Source: Sinorhizobium meliloti
GTDB lineage: Bacteria > Pseudomonadota > Alphaproteobacteria > Rhizobiales > Rhizobiaceae
Assembly: GCF_035610345.1 (NCBI RefSeq)
Contig: NZ_CP141212.1
Location: 2,707,001 to 2,771,000, forward strand
Length of the DNA stretch: 64,000 bases
Direction: 5' to 3'
Shown one piece after another: positions 19,326-29,133 of this stretch. The stretch's first letter is position 1. Each line of letters starts with the position of its first letter. The notes under the pieces are model-generated. The model had not been told where the DNA came from, did not search any database, and worked only from the letters and a program-made list of their open reading frames with translations. A program made the translations under genes and the position numbers.

Positions 19326-19395
19326 GCGCCCATCGGTCTATGGACCGCAGGCGGCAGGGCGGACTATGCTGCCTCACAAGGCCATTGCGTTAGTG

Positions 19396-19429
19396 CGATC
19401 CTGCAAGACTTTTGCACGATCCTGCGAGA
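19396..19429. promoter_or_regulatory. Direct repeat with 21-bp period: candidate AraC-type operator
   Basis: CGATCCTGCAAGA (19396-19408) recurs as CGATCCTGCGAGA (19417-19429), 12 of 13 identical and exactly two helical turns apart. This is the layout that AraC-family dimers or tandem monomers use. It lies between adh and the araC-type gene, the natural place for such an operator. Confidence 0.6.
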
Positions 19430-19519
19430 ATCGCCGAAGGCAGCTGGCGGAATAGCACCGACAACCTATCTGACCCCCTGTCTCCGCACGGATCTAAGCT
19501 ATTGGAAAGTCCACCGAAG

Positions 19520-20461
19520 ATGACAGAATCACAGCGCATGCCGCGTCAGGAAATGATCGACATCATTGCCCGGATCGCCGGAGAGGACGGCGATCATCCG
19601 ACGATTATACCAGGGCTGAGCGTTCACCGGCATTCCGTTTCCGCGAAGCCGAATTGCGCCGCCTACAAGCCGAGCCTGGCGATCATAGTCCAAGGGGCGA
19701 AACGTGTCGTGCTCGGTGAGGAAACCCTCGTCTACGGCGCCTCGGACTACCTTTTGACCTCCATCGACCTGCCGGTTCTCTCTCAGATATCGCTCGCCTC
19801 GCCCGAGGAGCCCTATCTCAGCATGGCCTTCCAGATCGATACGACGAGGCTTCCGGCGCTCCTCGACGCAATCGGCCCGGAGGCGGCGAAAGCTCCGGGT
19901 TCGCCGCGCGGCATGACGGTCAGCAAGCTCACACCCGATCTTGAGGACACGGCGCTTCGGCTGCTGCGGCTCCTCGACAGACCGGATGACATCGCGGTGC
20001 TGCTGCCGCTGATCGAGCAGGAACTGCTTTATCGCCTGCTGCTCGGACCGCACGGCACCAGGCTCCGCCAGATGGCGACCACGGAGAGCCAGCCGCACCA
20101 GATCGGCCGCGCGGTGTCCTGGCTGAAGGAACATTATTCCCGCCCCTTGCGCATCGACGACCTCGCAAGCCGCGTCAGCATGAGCGTCTCCTCGCTTCAT
20201 CACCATTTCAAGGCGATCACGGCGATGAGCCCGCTGCAGTACCAGAAGCAACTGCGCCTGCAGGAGGCACGGCGGCTGATGCTCGAGGAGCGTCTCGATG
20301 CCGGCGATGCCGGCCACAAGGTCGGGTATGAGAGCCAGTCCCAGTTCAGCCGCGAATATGCCCGCCATTTCGGCGAGCCGCCGATGCGCGACGTCGGCCG
20401 CGTCCGCCGAAGCCTCATCGGCCGTACGATCGGCGAGGTTGAGATGCTGAGCGAGGGTTAG
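19520..20461 (+). CDS. AraC-family transcriptional regulator
   Basis: 313 residues from MTESQRMPRQEMIDIIARIA. The N-terminal AraC_N (cupin-like) domain contains PSLAIIVQGAKRVVLGEE. The C-terminal double HTH contains IDDLASRVSMSVSSLHHHFK and GYESQSQFSREYARHFGEPP. This subfamily commonly sits divergent from aldehyde or alcohol reductases (as YqhC with YqhD), which fits the adjacent adh. A possible alternative start is 19538. The inducer is unknown; a reactive aldehyde is a reasonable guess. Confidence 0.93.
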   Translation: MTESQRMPRQEMIDIIARIAGEDGDHPTIIPGLSVHRHSVSAKPNCAAYKPSLAIIVQGAKRVVLGEETLVYGASDYLLTSIDLPVLSQISLASPEEPYLSMAFQIDTTRLPALLDAIGPEAAKAPGSPRGMTVSKLTPDLEDTALRLLRLLDRPDDIAVLLPLIEQELLYRLLLGPHGTRLRQMATTESQPHQIGRAVSWLKEHYSRPLRIDDLASRVSMSVSSLHHHFKAITAMSPLQYQKQLRLQEARRLMLEERLDAGDAGHKVGYESQSQFSREYARHFGEPPMRDVGRVRRSLIGRTIGEVEMLSEG

Positions 20462-20513
20462 AGCAGTTCCAGGAAAACTGTTGGACGGTTTTCCGCCCGG
20501 AAGAGGTAGCCGC

Positions 20514-20999
20514 TCAGCTTCGTTCGATATCGCGGCGCAGAACGATCGAGGTCGTCAGATCCTCGACATTGTCGAGCTGCGCGACTTCGTTGCGCAGCTC
20601 GTTCAGCGCGTTGATCGAAGCGACCTTCACTTCCACGATGAGATCGAGCTGGCCGCTGACCGAGAAAACGCGTCTGACGGAGGAAAACCCGGCTAGCCGG
20701 TCGAGCACGCCGAGCGAGGGCGTCCGCTTCAGCGTCACCAGCAGGAAAGCCTCGATCTCCCCCTCCTCCAGCTGGCCGATGTCGGCGCGATAGCCGCGAA
20801 TGACGCCGGCCTTCTCCAGCCGCGCGACACGCTCGGCCGTCGCACTGCGCGACAATCCGATACGCCCGGCCAGCGACTTCATGGGAATACGCGCCTCGCG
20901 GCTCAATATGCTGAGGATCGTTCGGTCTGTCGCGTCGATTTCCTGCCTCCTGCGGCCGGCCAGAGGGACTGCCGGGCGGCTGTCGAGCGCCGCCGGCAA
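20514..20999 (-). CDS. Lrp/AsnC-family regulator with uncertain start
   Basis: The Lrp body is clear: IDATDRTILSILSREARIPM, then GLSRSATAERVARLEKAGVI (HTH), then a RAM domain (FSVSGQLDLIVEVKV). The start is not obvious. TTG 20999 lacks a ribosome-binding site. An AGGAGG at 20946-20951 lies six bases before an in-frame ATC (20937-20939), exactly where Lrp proteins normally begin. Longer ATG starts (21101, 21134) would run through a palindrome and into the divergent gene. It probably regulates the adjacent fusion gene. Confidence 0.82.
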   Translation of the reverse strand: MPAALDSRPAVPLAGRRRQEIDATDRTILSILSREARIPMKSLAGRIGLSRSATAERVARLEKAGVIRGYRADIGQLEEGEIEAFLLVTLKRTPSLGVLDRLAGFSSVRRVFSVSGQLDLIVEVKVASINALNELRNEVAQLDNVEDLTTSIVLRRDIERS

Positions 21000-21005
21000 G
21001 ATGAC

Positions 21006-21018
21006 GGTTATTATAACC
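21006..21018. promoter_or_regulatory. Palindrome GGTTATTATAACC: candidate Lrp-type operator
   Basis: Two perfect 6-bp arms around a central T, AT-rich inside GC-rich DNA, lie between the divergent Lrp-type gene and the fusion gene. Location and symmetry suit an autoregulatory site; there is no direct proof. Confidence 0.5.
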
Positions 21019-21099
21019 AAAGTGCCGGTGCAACCGGCGAAATGCCGGATGCACTTGCCGGACGGGCGTGCAACTCTCGTCACAAGAGCGGGGATCTCC

Positions 21100-24000
21100 A
21101 TGAACGACATTCTGAAAACGACGCCGGATTTCACGATCGAGGAAGCGCAAGCCCTCCTCGCGCAACACTTCGGCCTGGATGGGTCACTTCAGCCGCTGGA
21201 CAGCGAGCGGGACCAGAACTTCAAGGTCAATACCGGTGATGGCCGCTGCTACATTCTGAAGATCGTCAACGGCGCCGAACCGGAAATCGAAAGCGACTTC
21301 CAGACAGCGCTGCTGAAGCACGCCGGCGAAAATGCAGGAGACCTGCCGGTTCCGCATTTGCAACCGACACTGTCCGGCGAGAACCTCGCGACGACCACGA
21401 GACGCGGGATCGTCCATCGATTGCGGCTGGTCACCTGGGTTCCGGGAACTCCGCTCGCACAGTCCGATCGGAGCGATGGAGCACTTCACTCCCTCGGCCG
21501 GATGCTCGGCCGCTTCGATGCCTCGCTCAAAGGCTTCATGCATGCGGGCGCCCTGCGCGAGCTCGACTGGGACATCCGCAATGCCGGACGTTCTGCCGGA
21601 CGGCTCGCATATGTGGCCGATCTCCAGGATCGTGCTCTTCTCCAGCGCTTTCTCGACCGCTTCGACGAGCGGGTCGCCCCGCGGCTCCCGATGCTGCGCT
21701 CCGCCGTCATCCACAACGACGCAAACGACTGGAACGTCCTCGTCGATGAAGACGACCACGACCGCATTTCCGGCATCATCGACTTTGGCGACGCCCTCTA
21801 CGCCCCCGTCATCGCCGAAGTCGCGATCGCCGCCGCCTATGCCGGCCTCGACCACCCCGATCCGATCGGCGCTGCGGCTGCGATCGCCAACGGCTACCAT
21901 GCCGAATACCCACTCCTCGAAGAAGAAGTCGATCTCCTCTTCGACCTGATTGCCATGCGGCTGGTCACCTCGGTGACGATCTCCGCATCACGCCGGGCGC
22001 ATACCGCCGACAACCCTTATCTCGCGATCAGCGAAAGGCCGGCCTGGGCGCTGCTGCGCAAACTCGATGCGATGAACCCGCGTTTCTCAACGGCGATCCT
22101 GAGAAAGGCCTGCGGTTTCGAGACAGTCGCCGGAGCCCGCGCCGTCGCCTCCTGGATCGTCGGAAATCGCAAGAGCCTCCTGCCGCTTCTCGATCGTCCA
22201 GCCGCGGCCTATCCGGCCGCTCTCGTCCCCTACGGCGATCCGGCGCATCCGATGACCGTCAGTTCGGCGGCCGGCCGGCCGCATGACGCGCAGTCGGTCT
22301 GGGAAGAGCAATGCCGCAGGGCCGGCGTCGAGCTCGGCATCGGCCCCTGGGGTGAAGCCCGCACTGTCTATTCGGGCGAGATGTTCATCTCCCGCATGGT
22401 CGAAGAGACGCGCCGCACGCGCCATCTGGGCCTTGACCTCTTCATGGCCGCGGGCACCAAGGTCCATACGCCGCTTGCAGCCACCGTCGCGAGCGTCGAG
22501 ATCGAGAAGGATCCGCTCGGATACGGTTGCCTTATCGCTCTGCGCCATGAACCGGACGGCTGCCCGCCTTTCCTGACGCTATGGGGCCATCTTGCCCATG
22601 AGGCCGTCAGCCGGTTGAAGGCCGGCGACAGGCTTGAGGCCGGCGCGCTTGTCGGTGAAATGGGCGCTCCGGACGAAAACGGCGGCTGGGCGCCGCATCT
22701 GCATCTGCAGATCTCCACCGACACAAGTCTCGCAGCGACGGACATCCTCGGCGTCGGCGAGGAGCGCTACCTCGACGTCTGGGCGGAGCTCTTCCCCGAC
22801 GCGAGCACATTTGCCGGCATCGCGCCGGAATTCTGCGACCGGAGCGGCCGCCCCCACGAGGACATCATCAGGCAACGGAAAGAGCTGCTGCTGCCGAACC
22901 TGTCGATCTCCTACGAGAAGCCGATCAAGTTCGTGCGCGGCGAAGGCGTCTGGCTGATCGACGATCGCGGCCGCGCCTATCTCGACTGCTTCAACAATGT
23001 CTGCCACATCGGCCACGCCCATCCCGCCGTGGTGGACGCATTGGCCCGGCAGGCAGGGACGCTCAACACCAACACGCGCTACCTGCACGACAACATCGTC
23101 GCCTATGCCGAGCGGCTGACGGCCACGATGCCGAAGGAACTCGCCGTCGCCGCCTTCGCCAACAGCGGCTCCGAAGCCAACGGTCTCGCCCTGCGCCTGA
23201 TGCGGGCGCATACGGGCAAAGAAAACGCCGTCGTGTTGGACTGGGCCTATCACGGTACGACGCAGGAGCTGATCGATCTCAGCGCATACAAGTTCCGCCG
23301 CAAGGGCGGAAAGGGCCAGAAGCCGCATGTTCACGTGGCGGCCGTTCCGGACAGTTACCACGCGCCGGCCGCCTGGCCGCCGGAGGAACACGGCAGGCGC
23401 TTCGCCGAAGACGTGGCCGAGCTGATCGCGGCGATGCGCGCCCGAGACGAAGCGCCGGGTTTCTTCCTCGCCGAATCCATTCCGAGCGTCGCAGGCCAGG
23501 TGTTTCTGCCGGATGGCTACCTCAAGGAGGTCTACCGCATGATTCGGGAGGCCGGCGGCGTCTGCATCGCCGACGAGGTGCAGGTCGGCTTCGGCCGGGT
23601 CGGCAGCCATTGGTGGGCCTTCGAGACGCAAGGCGTCGTTCCTGATATCGTCACCATGGGCAAGCCGATCGGCAACGGTCATCCACTCGCCGCGGTCGTC
23701 ACAACGCGTGAGATCGCGGCCTCGTTCGACAACGGCATGGAGTATTTCAACACCTTCGGCGGCAACCCGGTGTCCTGCGCCGTCGGTCTCGCCGTGCTCG
23801 ACGTCATCGAAGGCGAGGACCTGCGCCGCAATGCGCTCGATATCGGCAATCATCTTCTCGCCGCCTTCCGGACCATGCAGGAGCGCTACGAGGTCATCGG
23901 CGACGTTCGCGGCCTCGGCCTGTTCCTCGGCATCGAGCTCGTCAGCGACCGCAGAACCAGGGCGCCGGCGACGGAGATCGCCCGGGCCGTCGCGAACGGA

Positions 24001-24153
24001 GCCCGCCAGCGCGGCGTGCTGATGGGCACTGAGGGCCCACATGACAACGTCCTGAAAATGCGGCCGCCGATGATCTTTTCGAAGCGCGACGCGGATCACC
24101 TGATCGCCGTGCTCGAGGAAACGTTCGAGGCCGTGCTGGCGCGAGCCGGATAA
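21100..24153 (+). CDS. Three-domain fusion: APH-type kinase, LytM/M23-like domain, class-III PLP enzyme
   Basis: 1017 residues. Residues 1-350 are an aminoglycoside/choline-kinase-type phosphotransferase with IHNDANDWN (HND 205-207) and IIDFGD. Residues 415-560 resemble a LytM/M23 peptidase fold: HLGLD supplies HxxxD (442, 446) and HLH lies at 533-535. Residues 600-1010 are a class-III aminotransferase with [16 protein letters not shown] and PLP lysine K855 in [11 protein letters not shown]. In known biochemistry, APH-type kinases and AGXT2L-type PLP phospho-lyases act in sequence on hydroxylysine or phosphoethanolamine. I infer phosphorylation then elimination on a hydroxylated amine; the substrate is unknown. 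No signal peptide is visible, so the peptidase-like domain should be cytosolic. ATG 21100 was chosen because the longer frame overlaps the lrp promoter. Confidence 0.88.
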   Translation: MNDILKTTPDFTIEEAQALLAQHFGLDGSLQPLDSERDQNFKVNTGDGRCYILKIVNGAEPEIESDFQTALLKHAGENAGDLPVPHLQPTLSGENLATTTRRGIVHRLRLVTWVPGTPLAQSDRSDGALHSLGRMLGRFDASLKGFMHAGALRELDWDIRNAGRSAGRLAYVADLQDRALLQRFLDRFDERVAPRLPMLRSAVIHNDANDWNVLVDEDDHDRISGIIDFGDALYAPVIAEVAIAAAYAGLDHPDPIGAAAAIANGYHAEYPLLEEEVDLLFDLIAMRLVTSVTISASRRAHTADNPYLAISERPAWALLRKLDAMNPRFSTAILRKACGFETVAGARAVASWIVGNRKSLLPLLDRPAAAYPAALVPYGDPAHPMTVSSAAGRPHDAQSVWEEQCRRAGVELGIGPWGEARTVYSGEMFISRMVEETRRTRHLGLDLFMAAGTKVHTPLAATVASVEIEKDPLGYGCLIALRHEPDGCPPFLTLWGHLAHEAVSRLKAGDRLEAGALVGEMGAPDENGGWAPHLHLQISTDTSLAATDILGVGEERYLDVWAELFPDASTFAGIAPEFCDRSGRPHEDIIRQRKELLLPNLSISYEKPIKFVRGEGVWLIDDRGRAYLDCFNNVCHIGHAHPAVVDALARQAGTLNTNTRYLHDNIVAYAERLTATMPKELAVAAFANSGSEANGLALRLMRAHTGKENAVVLDWAYHGTTQELIDLSAYKFRRKGGKGQKPHVHVAAVPDSYHAPAAWPPEEHGRRFAEDVAELIAAMRARDEAPGFFLAESIPSVAGQVFLPDGYLKEVYRMIREAGGVCIADEVQVGFGRVGSHWWAFETQGVVPDIVTMGKPIGNGHPLAAVVTTREIAASFDNGMEYFNTFGGNPVSCAVGLAVLDVIEGEDLRRNALDIGNHLLAAFRTMQERYEVIGDVRGLGLFLGIELVSDRRTRAPATEIARAVANGARQRGVLMGTEGPHDNVLKMRPPMIFSKRDADHLIAVLEETFEAVLARAG

Positions 24154-24252
24154 TTACGAAGTAGAGGCATTACCGAAGAACCAGACCACTCCGGGCGCGA
24201 CGCGCGTCCTGGAGCTCAATGATTGCGTCTTATAACGGAGGAGGACAGGACG

Positions 24253-25263
24253 ATGAAAACCGGCATTTTGGCACTCTTTGCGACGGCGTTTCTTGCCGGC
24301 ACGACGGCGCAGGCCGCAACCCTCGACGTCGTCAAGCAGCGCGGCGAGCTGCGTTGCGGCGTGAGCCAGGGCGTGCTCGGCTTCTCCGCCCCCGACGATA
24401 AGGGCGAGTGGTCCGGCTTCGACATCGATTTCTGCCGTGCGGTCGCGGCCGCCACCCTCGGCAGTCCGGAGAAGGTGAAATATGTGCCGCTTTCGACCAA
24501 GGAGCGCTTCACCGCGCTCCAATCCGGCGAGGTCGACCTGCTTTCGCGCCAGACCACCTGGACGCTTTCGCGCGACACGGATCTGGGCATGAGCTTCGTC
24601 GGCGTGAACTATTATGACGGCCAGGCCTTCATGGTGCGCAGCGATATCGGCGTGAAGAGCGTCAAGGAGCTCTCGGGCGCCTCCGTCTGCACGGAGACCG
24701 GCACCACGACCGAACAGAACATGGCGGATTATTTCAGCGCCAACAGGATCGAGTATCAGGTGATCGCCTTCGAAAAGGCGGACCAGACGATCCAGGCCTT
24801 CAATTCCGGCCGCTGCGACGTCTATTCCACCGATGCCTCCGCGCTCTATTCGCAGCGGCTGACGCTCAATGATCCTGACCGCTTCGTCGTCCTGCCGGAG
24901 GTCATTTCCAAGGAGCCACTCGGCCCTGCCGTCCGCCAGGGCGACGATCAATGGTTCAAGGTCGTTCGCTGGACGCTCTTCGCGATGATAGAGGCAGAGG
25001 AGCTGGGCATCACCCGGGACAATGCCGCTTCGCTCCTCGAAAGCGGAACCGCCGCACAAAAGCGCTTCCTCGGCATCGACAACGAAGCCGGAAAGGCGCT
25101 CGGGCTCGATCCGAAATGGGCCTACCAGACGGTGGCTGCGGTCGGCAATTACGGTGAGATCTTCGAGCGTCACCTCGGCAAGGAGAGCGCGCTCAGGATC
25201 GATCGCGGCCTCAACAGGCTCTGGAACCACGGCGGCCTGATCTACGCGCCGCCGGTCCGCTGA
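24253..25263 (+). CDS. Amino-acid ABC transporter substrate-binding protein (AapJ/BztA type)
   Basis: 336 residues from MKTGILALFATAFLAGTTAQAA (signal peptide, cleavage after AQA), with GGAGGAGG upstream. The mature start LDVVKQRGELRCGVSQGVLG and FDIDFCRAVAAATLG are typical of AapJ general L-amino-acid binding proteins (SBP_bac_3). No permease or ATPase follows, so it must use a transporter encoded elsewhere or act as a sensor component. It lies 99 bases after the fusion gene, which hints at a shared substrate. Confidence 0.92.
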   Translation: MKTGILALFATAFLAGTTAQAATLDVVKQRGELRCGVSQGVLGFSAPDDKGEWSGFDIDFCRAVAAATLGSPEKVKYVPLSTKERFTALQSGEVDLLSRQTTWTLSRDTDLGMSFVGVNYYDGQAFMVRSDIGVKSVKELSGASVCTETGTTTEQNMADYFSANRIEYQVIAFEKADQTIQAFNSGRCDVYSTDASALYSQRLTLNDPDRFVVLPEVISKEPLGPAVRQGDDQWFKVVRWTLFAMIEAEELGITRDNAASLLESGTAAQKRFLGIDNEAGKALGLDPKWAYQTVAAVGNYGEIFERHLGKESALRIDRGLNRLWNHGGLIYAPPVR

Positions 25264-25326
25264 CCTACTGCATATTTCCTTCGATCGCAGCCGATTGAAG
25301 GACAACGACATGCAGCGGATCAAAGC

Positions 25327-25358
25327 AGGCGCCGCAGGGACTTCCGGCGGCGCCTTTC
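25327..25358. terminator. Bidirectional terminator between convergent genes
   Basis: AGGCGCCGC (25327-25335) and GCGGCGCCT (25347-25355) make a 9-bp stem, with a short T run beyond it for the plus strand. It separates the binding-protein gene from the second fusion gene. Confidence 0.8.
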
Positions 25359-25360
25359 TC

Positions 25361-28291
25361 CTACCATCCCTCTTCGAGCACCCTGGCCAGCATATCGGCG
25401 AAGAAGTCGGCGCTCTCCCGGGCGAGGCAAAGCGGCGGCTTGATCTTCAGGACGTTCAGATGGTCTCCGGTCGGCTGCATGACGATGCCGAGATCGAGAA
25501 GGCGGTCGCAGATCGCCGCGGTTTCCTCGGTGGCCGGTTCGAGCGTTTCGCGGTCGCGGACGAATTCGACGCCCAGGTAAAGCCCCATGCCGTGAACGGC
25601 CACGACGAGAGGAAACCGGTCCCCGAGCGCCTCGAGCCGACTCTTGAGATGGGTGCCCACCACGCGGGCATTTTCCTGCAGGGCGTCGTCGTGAAGAATG
25701 TCGAGGACGGTCAAGCCGACGACGGAACTCACGGGGCTGCCGCCCGCGGAAGAGAAGAAATAGCCTTCCTTCTCCAGCGCATCGGCAATCTCGCGCCGCG
25801 TGATGACCGCGCCCAGCGGATGGCCGTTGCCCATGCCCTTGGCGACGGTGATGATATCGGGCACGACGCCCTGTTGCTCGAAACCCCAGAAATGATGACC
25901 GAGCCGCCCGTAGCCGACCTGCACCTCGTCGGCGATGCAGACGCCGCTCCTCTCCCGGACCATGGCATAGACCGCTTCCAGATAGCCGGAAGGCAACGGA
26001 ATGCCGCCGGCATTGCCGTAGACCGGTTCTGAGATGAAGCCGGCGAGCTTCCCGCCTTTCTCGTCCAATTCCGCGAGCTTGCGAGACACGGCGTCGACAT
26101 AGTCGCCCGTCGAACCCTCCCCGCGGAACGGGCCTCGATAGGTGTTCGGCGAGACGACGGGATGGACCCAGTCCGGACGCGTCGTCAGCGCCTGCGGATT
26201 GTCAGCGATCGAGGTGGAAACCGCGTCGCTCGCGACCGTCCAGCCGTGATAGGCCTCCAGCAGCGAGATCATGTTGCGCGCTCTGGAATGGGCCCAGGCG
26301 AGCCGGATGGCGAGATCGTTCGCCTCGGATCCGCTGTTGACGAGAAAAACAGTGTCGAGACCTTCCGGCGCGAGCGCCGCAAGCCGCTCGGAAAACTCCG
26401 TCACGGCAGCATAGTGGAACCGCGAATTGGTGTTGAGCAGCGACCATTGCCGCCCGACCGCAGCCGACAGGCGCGGATGCCCGTGGCCGACGAGCGTGAC
26501 GTTGTTGACCATATCGAGGTAAGCGCGCCCTTCGACGTCGAAGAGATGCTCCTTCCAGCCGCGCTCGATCTGCGGCGGCGTGCGGTAATAGTTCTTCTGC
26601 GGCCGGGCATAGTGCCGGCGGCGGCGCTCGAGGAGCCCGGCCGCGTCCGGCAAGGCCGCGTCGCAATCGAAGCCCAGGATCGGTGCGGGCGACGGGCACA
26701 GCCGGCGCCATGCCTCCGCCTGATGCGACGCAGCGAAGGCGGGCGGGTCCACCTCCGGCGTCGTGCAAAGCTGGACGCGCATGAACCCCAGGGCCGACGG
26801 ATCGCCGGGGACCACGCCGATCCGTGCGCCCGCCTCGAACGAGTCTTCGGCGAGGTCGGCTGCCTCCACGCCGTAAAGATGGAGATGGAGACCTTCGCCC
26901 GAGAAGATCAGCTTGCCGCCGCGCTGGTGGAGCCGGCCGGCAAAAGGCGCGTGCACGGCAGTCTGCCCATGCAGGCATAAATCCACGTGCAGGGCGAATG
27001 TCCGGGGGTCGCTTGCCTGCAGGAGCCTCGTTTCCGTCAGCCGGTACTCGCCATAGCGCGTCGCCGCGGCACCGGCCGCACGCGCCGCCGATTGCAGGAG
27101 CAGGGCTTCGGTGTCCTCGTAATGCCAGCGATCGGCAGGAAGGTGCGGGCCGAGCGAGGAAAGATCGACGATGCCTATTTCCGAAGGGTCGAGCTCGGGC
27201 AGCAGCCGACCGCCCATCTCGGGCGGAGGAAGCTGCGGAGCCCTCTCCACGGCCGCTCCGATCGCATGCTCCATGAGTTCGAGAGGCACGGAAACGGCAA
27301 CGTCGAAGATTTCCCGCTCATGCGCGGCATTGCCTTCGACATAGGCATTTTCCGGATCGACCTCGAGCTGCTGCGCCGTGCTTGCCACGAGAACGCAGGC
27401 ACGCGCGACGATCAACGGCCAGAGCGCCTTCAATTCGGCATCCGTCAAAGGGCAGACGGCATGGAACGCCTTCACCGCCGGCAGGATATGGAAGGGATCT
27501 CCGTCCGAGTGATGCAGCAGCGATGCGCAGGTAACGGCAAGATCGGCGACCACCCATCCTTTCAGCACGTCGCCGAAATCGATGACGCCGTCGGGGATGA
27601 GGCGCCCGCTCCTGTTCGCGCGGCTCACGACATTGTCGTCGGTGACGTCCTGATGGATCGCCTGCAGGCGCAGCTCCGGCATCAGCGGCTGAACCCTGCG
27701 CATGGCGCCGACCATCGCCTCGGCAATGCGCTGGCGCAGATCGATGTCGCTCATGGCCGAAAGCAGGTGAAGCGCGACCGGCCCCGCCCTTCTGAGGTCC
27801 CATTGCAGCTCCCGCTCGAGCCCCGGGTGATCGAAATCCCTGAGTGCCACGGCCAATCGACCTGCAAGATCGCCAAGTGCCGCCACGGTTTCCACGGCCA
27901 GGTGCCTGCGGCGCGTCAGAGGCGTGCCGTCAAGATAGGTGAGCAACCGGAACTGATAGGTTTCCTCGCGAACGGATGCGGCAACGATTTCCTCGCCGCT
28001 CAAAGCGGACATCACTTCGGGCACTTTGGGAGCATCGGGCCTGGTGGCGACATGCCGCAAAGCGGCATTCTGGGCTTCGATCTCGGCCCGCGCATATTCG
28101 GCACGCGCGATCTTCAGGACGAAACGCCCCTCGCTTGTGTCGACGCGGTAGTTGCGGTCCTGCTGGCTGCCGAGTTCCGTAAGATCGCCGGAAAGGCCGT
28201 AATGTTGGGCGAGGATCGCCTGCGCCTCTTCGATCGACACGTCCGGTCTCGCAAGCTGCGTGCGGCGCTTCAGCAATTCGTCTTCCATCAT
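25361..28291 (-). CDS. Second three-domain fusion: APH-type kinase, degenerate LytM-like domain, class-III PLP enzyme
   Basis: 976 residues, same architecture as 21100-24153. The kinase part has IHQDVTDDN and VIDFGD. The middle domain keeps HLHLY but has HVD in place of the HxxxD zinc motif, so it is probably not a peptidase. The PLP part has NSGSEAND, ADEVQVGYGR and the lysine in AKGMGNGHP. Two ATGs (28291, 28288) follow GGAAGGA; the second has better spacing. It lies 30 bases downstream of hutC on the same strand, so it may be in the HutC regulon. By analogy with hydroxylysine kinase and its phospho-lyase it may degrade a hydroxylated amine or amino acid; the substrate is unknown. Confidence 0.87.
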   Translation of the reverse strand: MMEDELLKRRTQLARPDVSIEEAQAILAQHYGLSGDLTELGSQQDRNYRVDTSEGRFVLKIARAEYARAEIEAQNAALRHVATRPDAPKVPEVMSALSGEEIVAASVREETYQFRLLTYLDGTPLTRRRHLAVETVAALGDLAGRLAVALRDFDHPGLERELQWDLRRAGPVALHLLSAMSDIDLRQRIAEAMVGAMRRVQPLMPELRLQAIHQDVTDDNVVSRANRSGRLIPDGVIDFGDVLKGWVVADLAVTCASLLHHSDGDPFHILPAVKAFHAVCPLTDAELKALWPLIVARACVLVASTAQQLEVDPENAYVEGNAAHEREIFDVAVSVPLELMEHAIGAAVERAPQLPPPEMGGRLLPELDPSEIGIVDLSSLGPHLPADRWHYEDTEALLLQSAARAAGAAATRYGEYRLTETRLLQASDPRTFALHVDLCLHGQTAVHAPFAGRLHQRGGKLIFSGEGLHLHLYGVEAADLAEDSFEAGARIGVVPGDPSALGFMRVQLCTTPEVDPPAFAASHQAEAWRRLCPSPAPILGFDCDAALPDAAGLLERRRRHYARPQKNYYRTPPQIERGWKEHLFDVEGRAYLDMVNNVTLVGHGHPRLSAAVGRQWSLLNTNSRFHYAAVTEFSERLAALAPEGLDTVFLVNSGSEANDLAIRLAWAHSRARNMISLLEAYHGWTVASDAVSTSIADNPQALTTRPDWVHPVVSPNTYRGPFRGEGSTGDYVDAVSRKLAELDEKGGKLAGFISEPVYGNAGGIPLPSGYLEAVYAMVRERSGVCIADEVQVGYGRLGHHFWGFEQQGVVPDIITVAKGMGNGHPLGAVITRREIADALEKEGYFFSSAGGSPVSSVVGLTVLDILHDDALQENARVVGTHLKSRLEALGDRFPLVVAVHGMGLYLGVEFVRDRETLEPATEETAAICDRLLDLGIVMQPTGDHLNVLKIKPPLCLARESADFFADMLARVLEEGW

Positions 28292-28321
28292 TTCCTTCCC
28301 GTCTCTGCGAAGGTGTCCTTC

Positions 28322-29065
28322 TTACTGCGAAACACCTTCAAGACGATAGCGCGTACCCGGATAGGTGAGCCACGCGACCGTCACATTCGCAGCTTCCGAC
28401 CAGGTCCGTCGACGGATCATCAGGCACGGTTCGCCGCGGCCGATCGAAAGGAGCTTGCATTCCCACGGCTTCGGCAGAACGGCTTCGACGATCTGCTCCG
28501 TCCGCGTGATCGGCGCCACCAACGTCAGATAGACGTTCGGGGTCATGCTGGTGAAATCCTGTTCCAGGTAATTGGGGCAGATTGCAGGATTGACGAAACG
28601 GTCCTCGATCTGGATCGGAACGTCGTCCTCCGCGTGGACGATGATCGAGTGAAAGACCCGCGCGTTCGTCGCAAGCCCGAGCGCCTCTGCGACCCCGGTG
28701 CTTGCCTGCTCCTCCTCGAGGAGCGTGATCCGCGAGGTATGCCTGTGGCCGCGCTCGCGAATCTCGTCGGCGATATTGCGCACCTCGAGAAGGGCCGTGC
28801 TGCCCTTGTGGGCAGCCACGAAGGACCCTACCCCCTGGACCCGCGTGATCGCACCCTCGCTCGCCAGTTCGCGAAGTGCGCGATTGGCGGTCATCCGGCT
28901 GACTCCGAGATCGGCGACGATATCGTTTTCGGACGGTATTCGATGGTGCGGCGGCCAATCGCCGCTTTCGATGCGGCTGCGGATGAACTGCTTGACCGCT
29001 TCATAGCGCGGTACCGGCCCGTCGTCGAAAACCGCCCTGTCGCTCTTACGACCCGATACCGCCAT
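28322..29065 (-). CDS. hutC: Histidine utilization repressor HutC (GntR family)
   Basis: 247 residues from MAVSGRKSDRAVFDDGPVPR. A GntR winged HTH (RIPSENDIVADLGVSRMTAN, then RALRELASEGAITRVQG) is followed by a UTRA effector domain with EDRFVNPAICPNYLEQDFT, characteristic of HutC, which binds urocanate and releases hut promoters. It is divergent from hutF. The second fusion gene follows 30 bases downstream. Confidence 0.93.
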   Translation of the reverse strand: MAVSGRKSDRAVFDDGPVPRYEAVKQFIRSRIESGDWPPHHRIPSENDIVADLGVSRMTANRALRELASEGAITRVQGVGSFVAAHKGSTALLEVRNIADEIRERGHRHTSRITLLEEEQASTGVAEALGLATNARVFHSIIVHAEDDVPIQIEDRFVNPAICPNYLEQDFTSMTPNVYLTLVAPITRTEQIVEAVLPKPWECKLLSIGRGEPCLMIRRRTWSEAANVTVAWLTYPGTRYRLEGVSQ

Positions 29066-29133
29066 GCGATGCTCCGTTGCGGCCGGGCGCCGCCGGCCCG
29101 GCAAATCAGCGATTGTTTTCCTTTATTTCCAGC

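Noticed and set aside
19281..19333. Extended adh N-terminus with [13 protein letters not shown] repeats
   Set aside because: The repeat-encoded extension is not typical of the family, and an SD lies correctly before ATG 19267.
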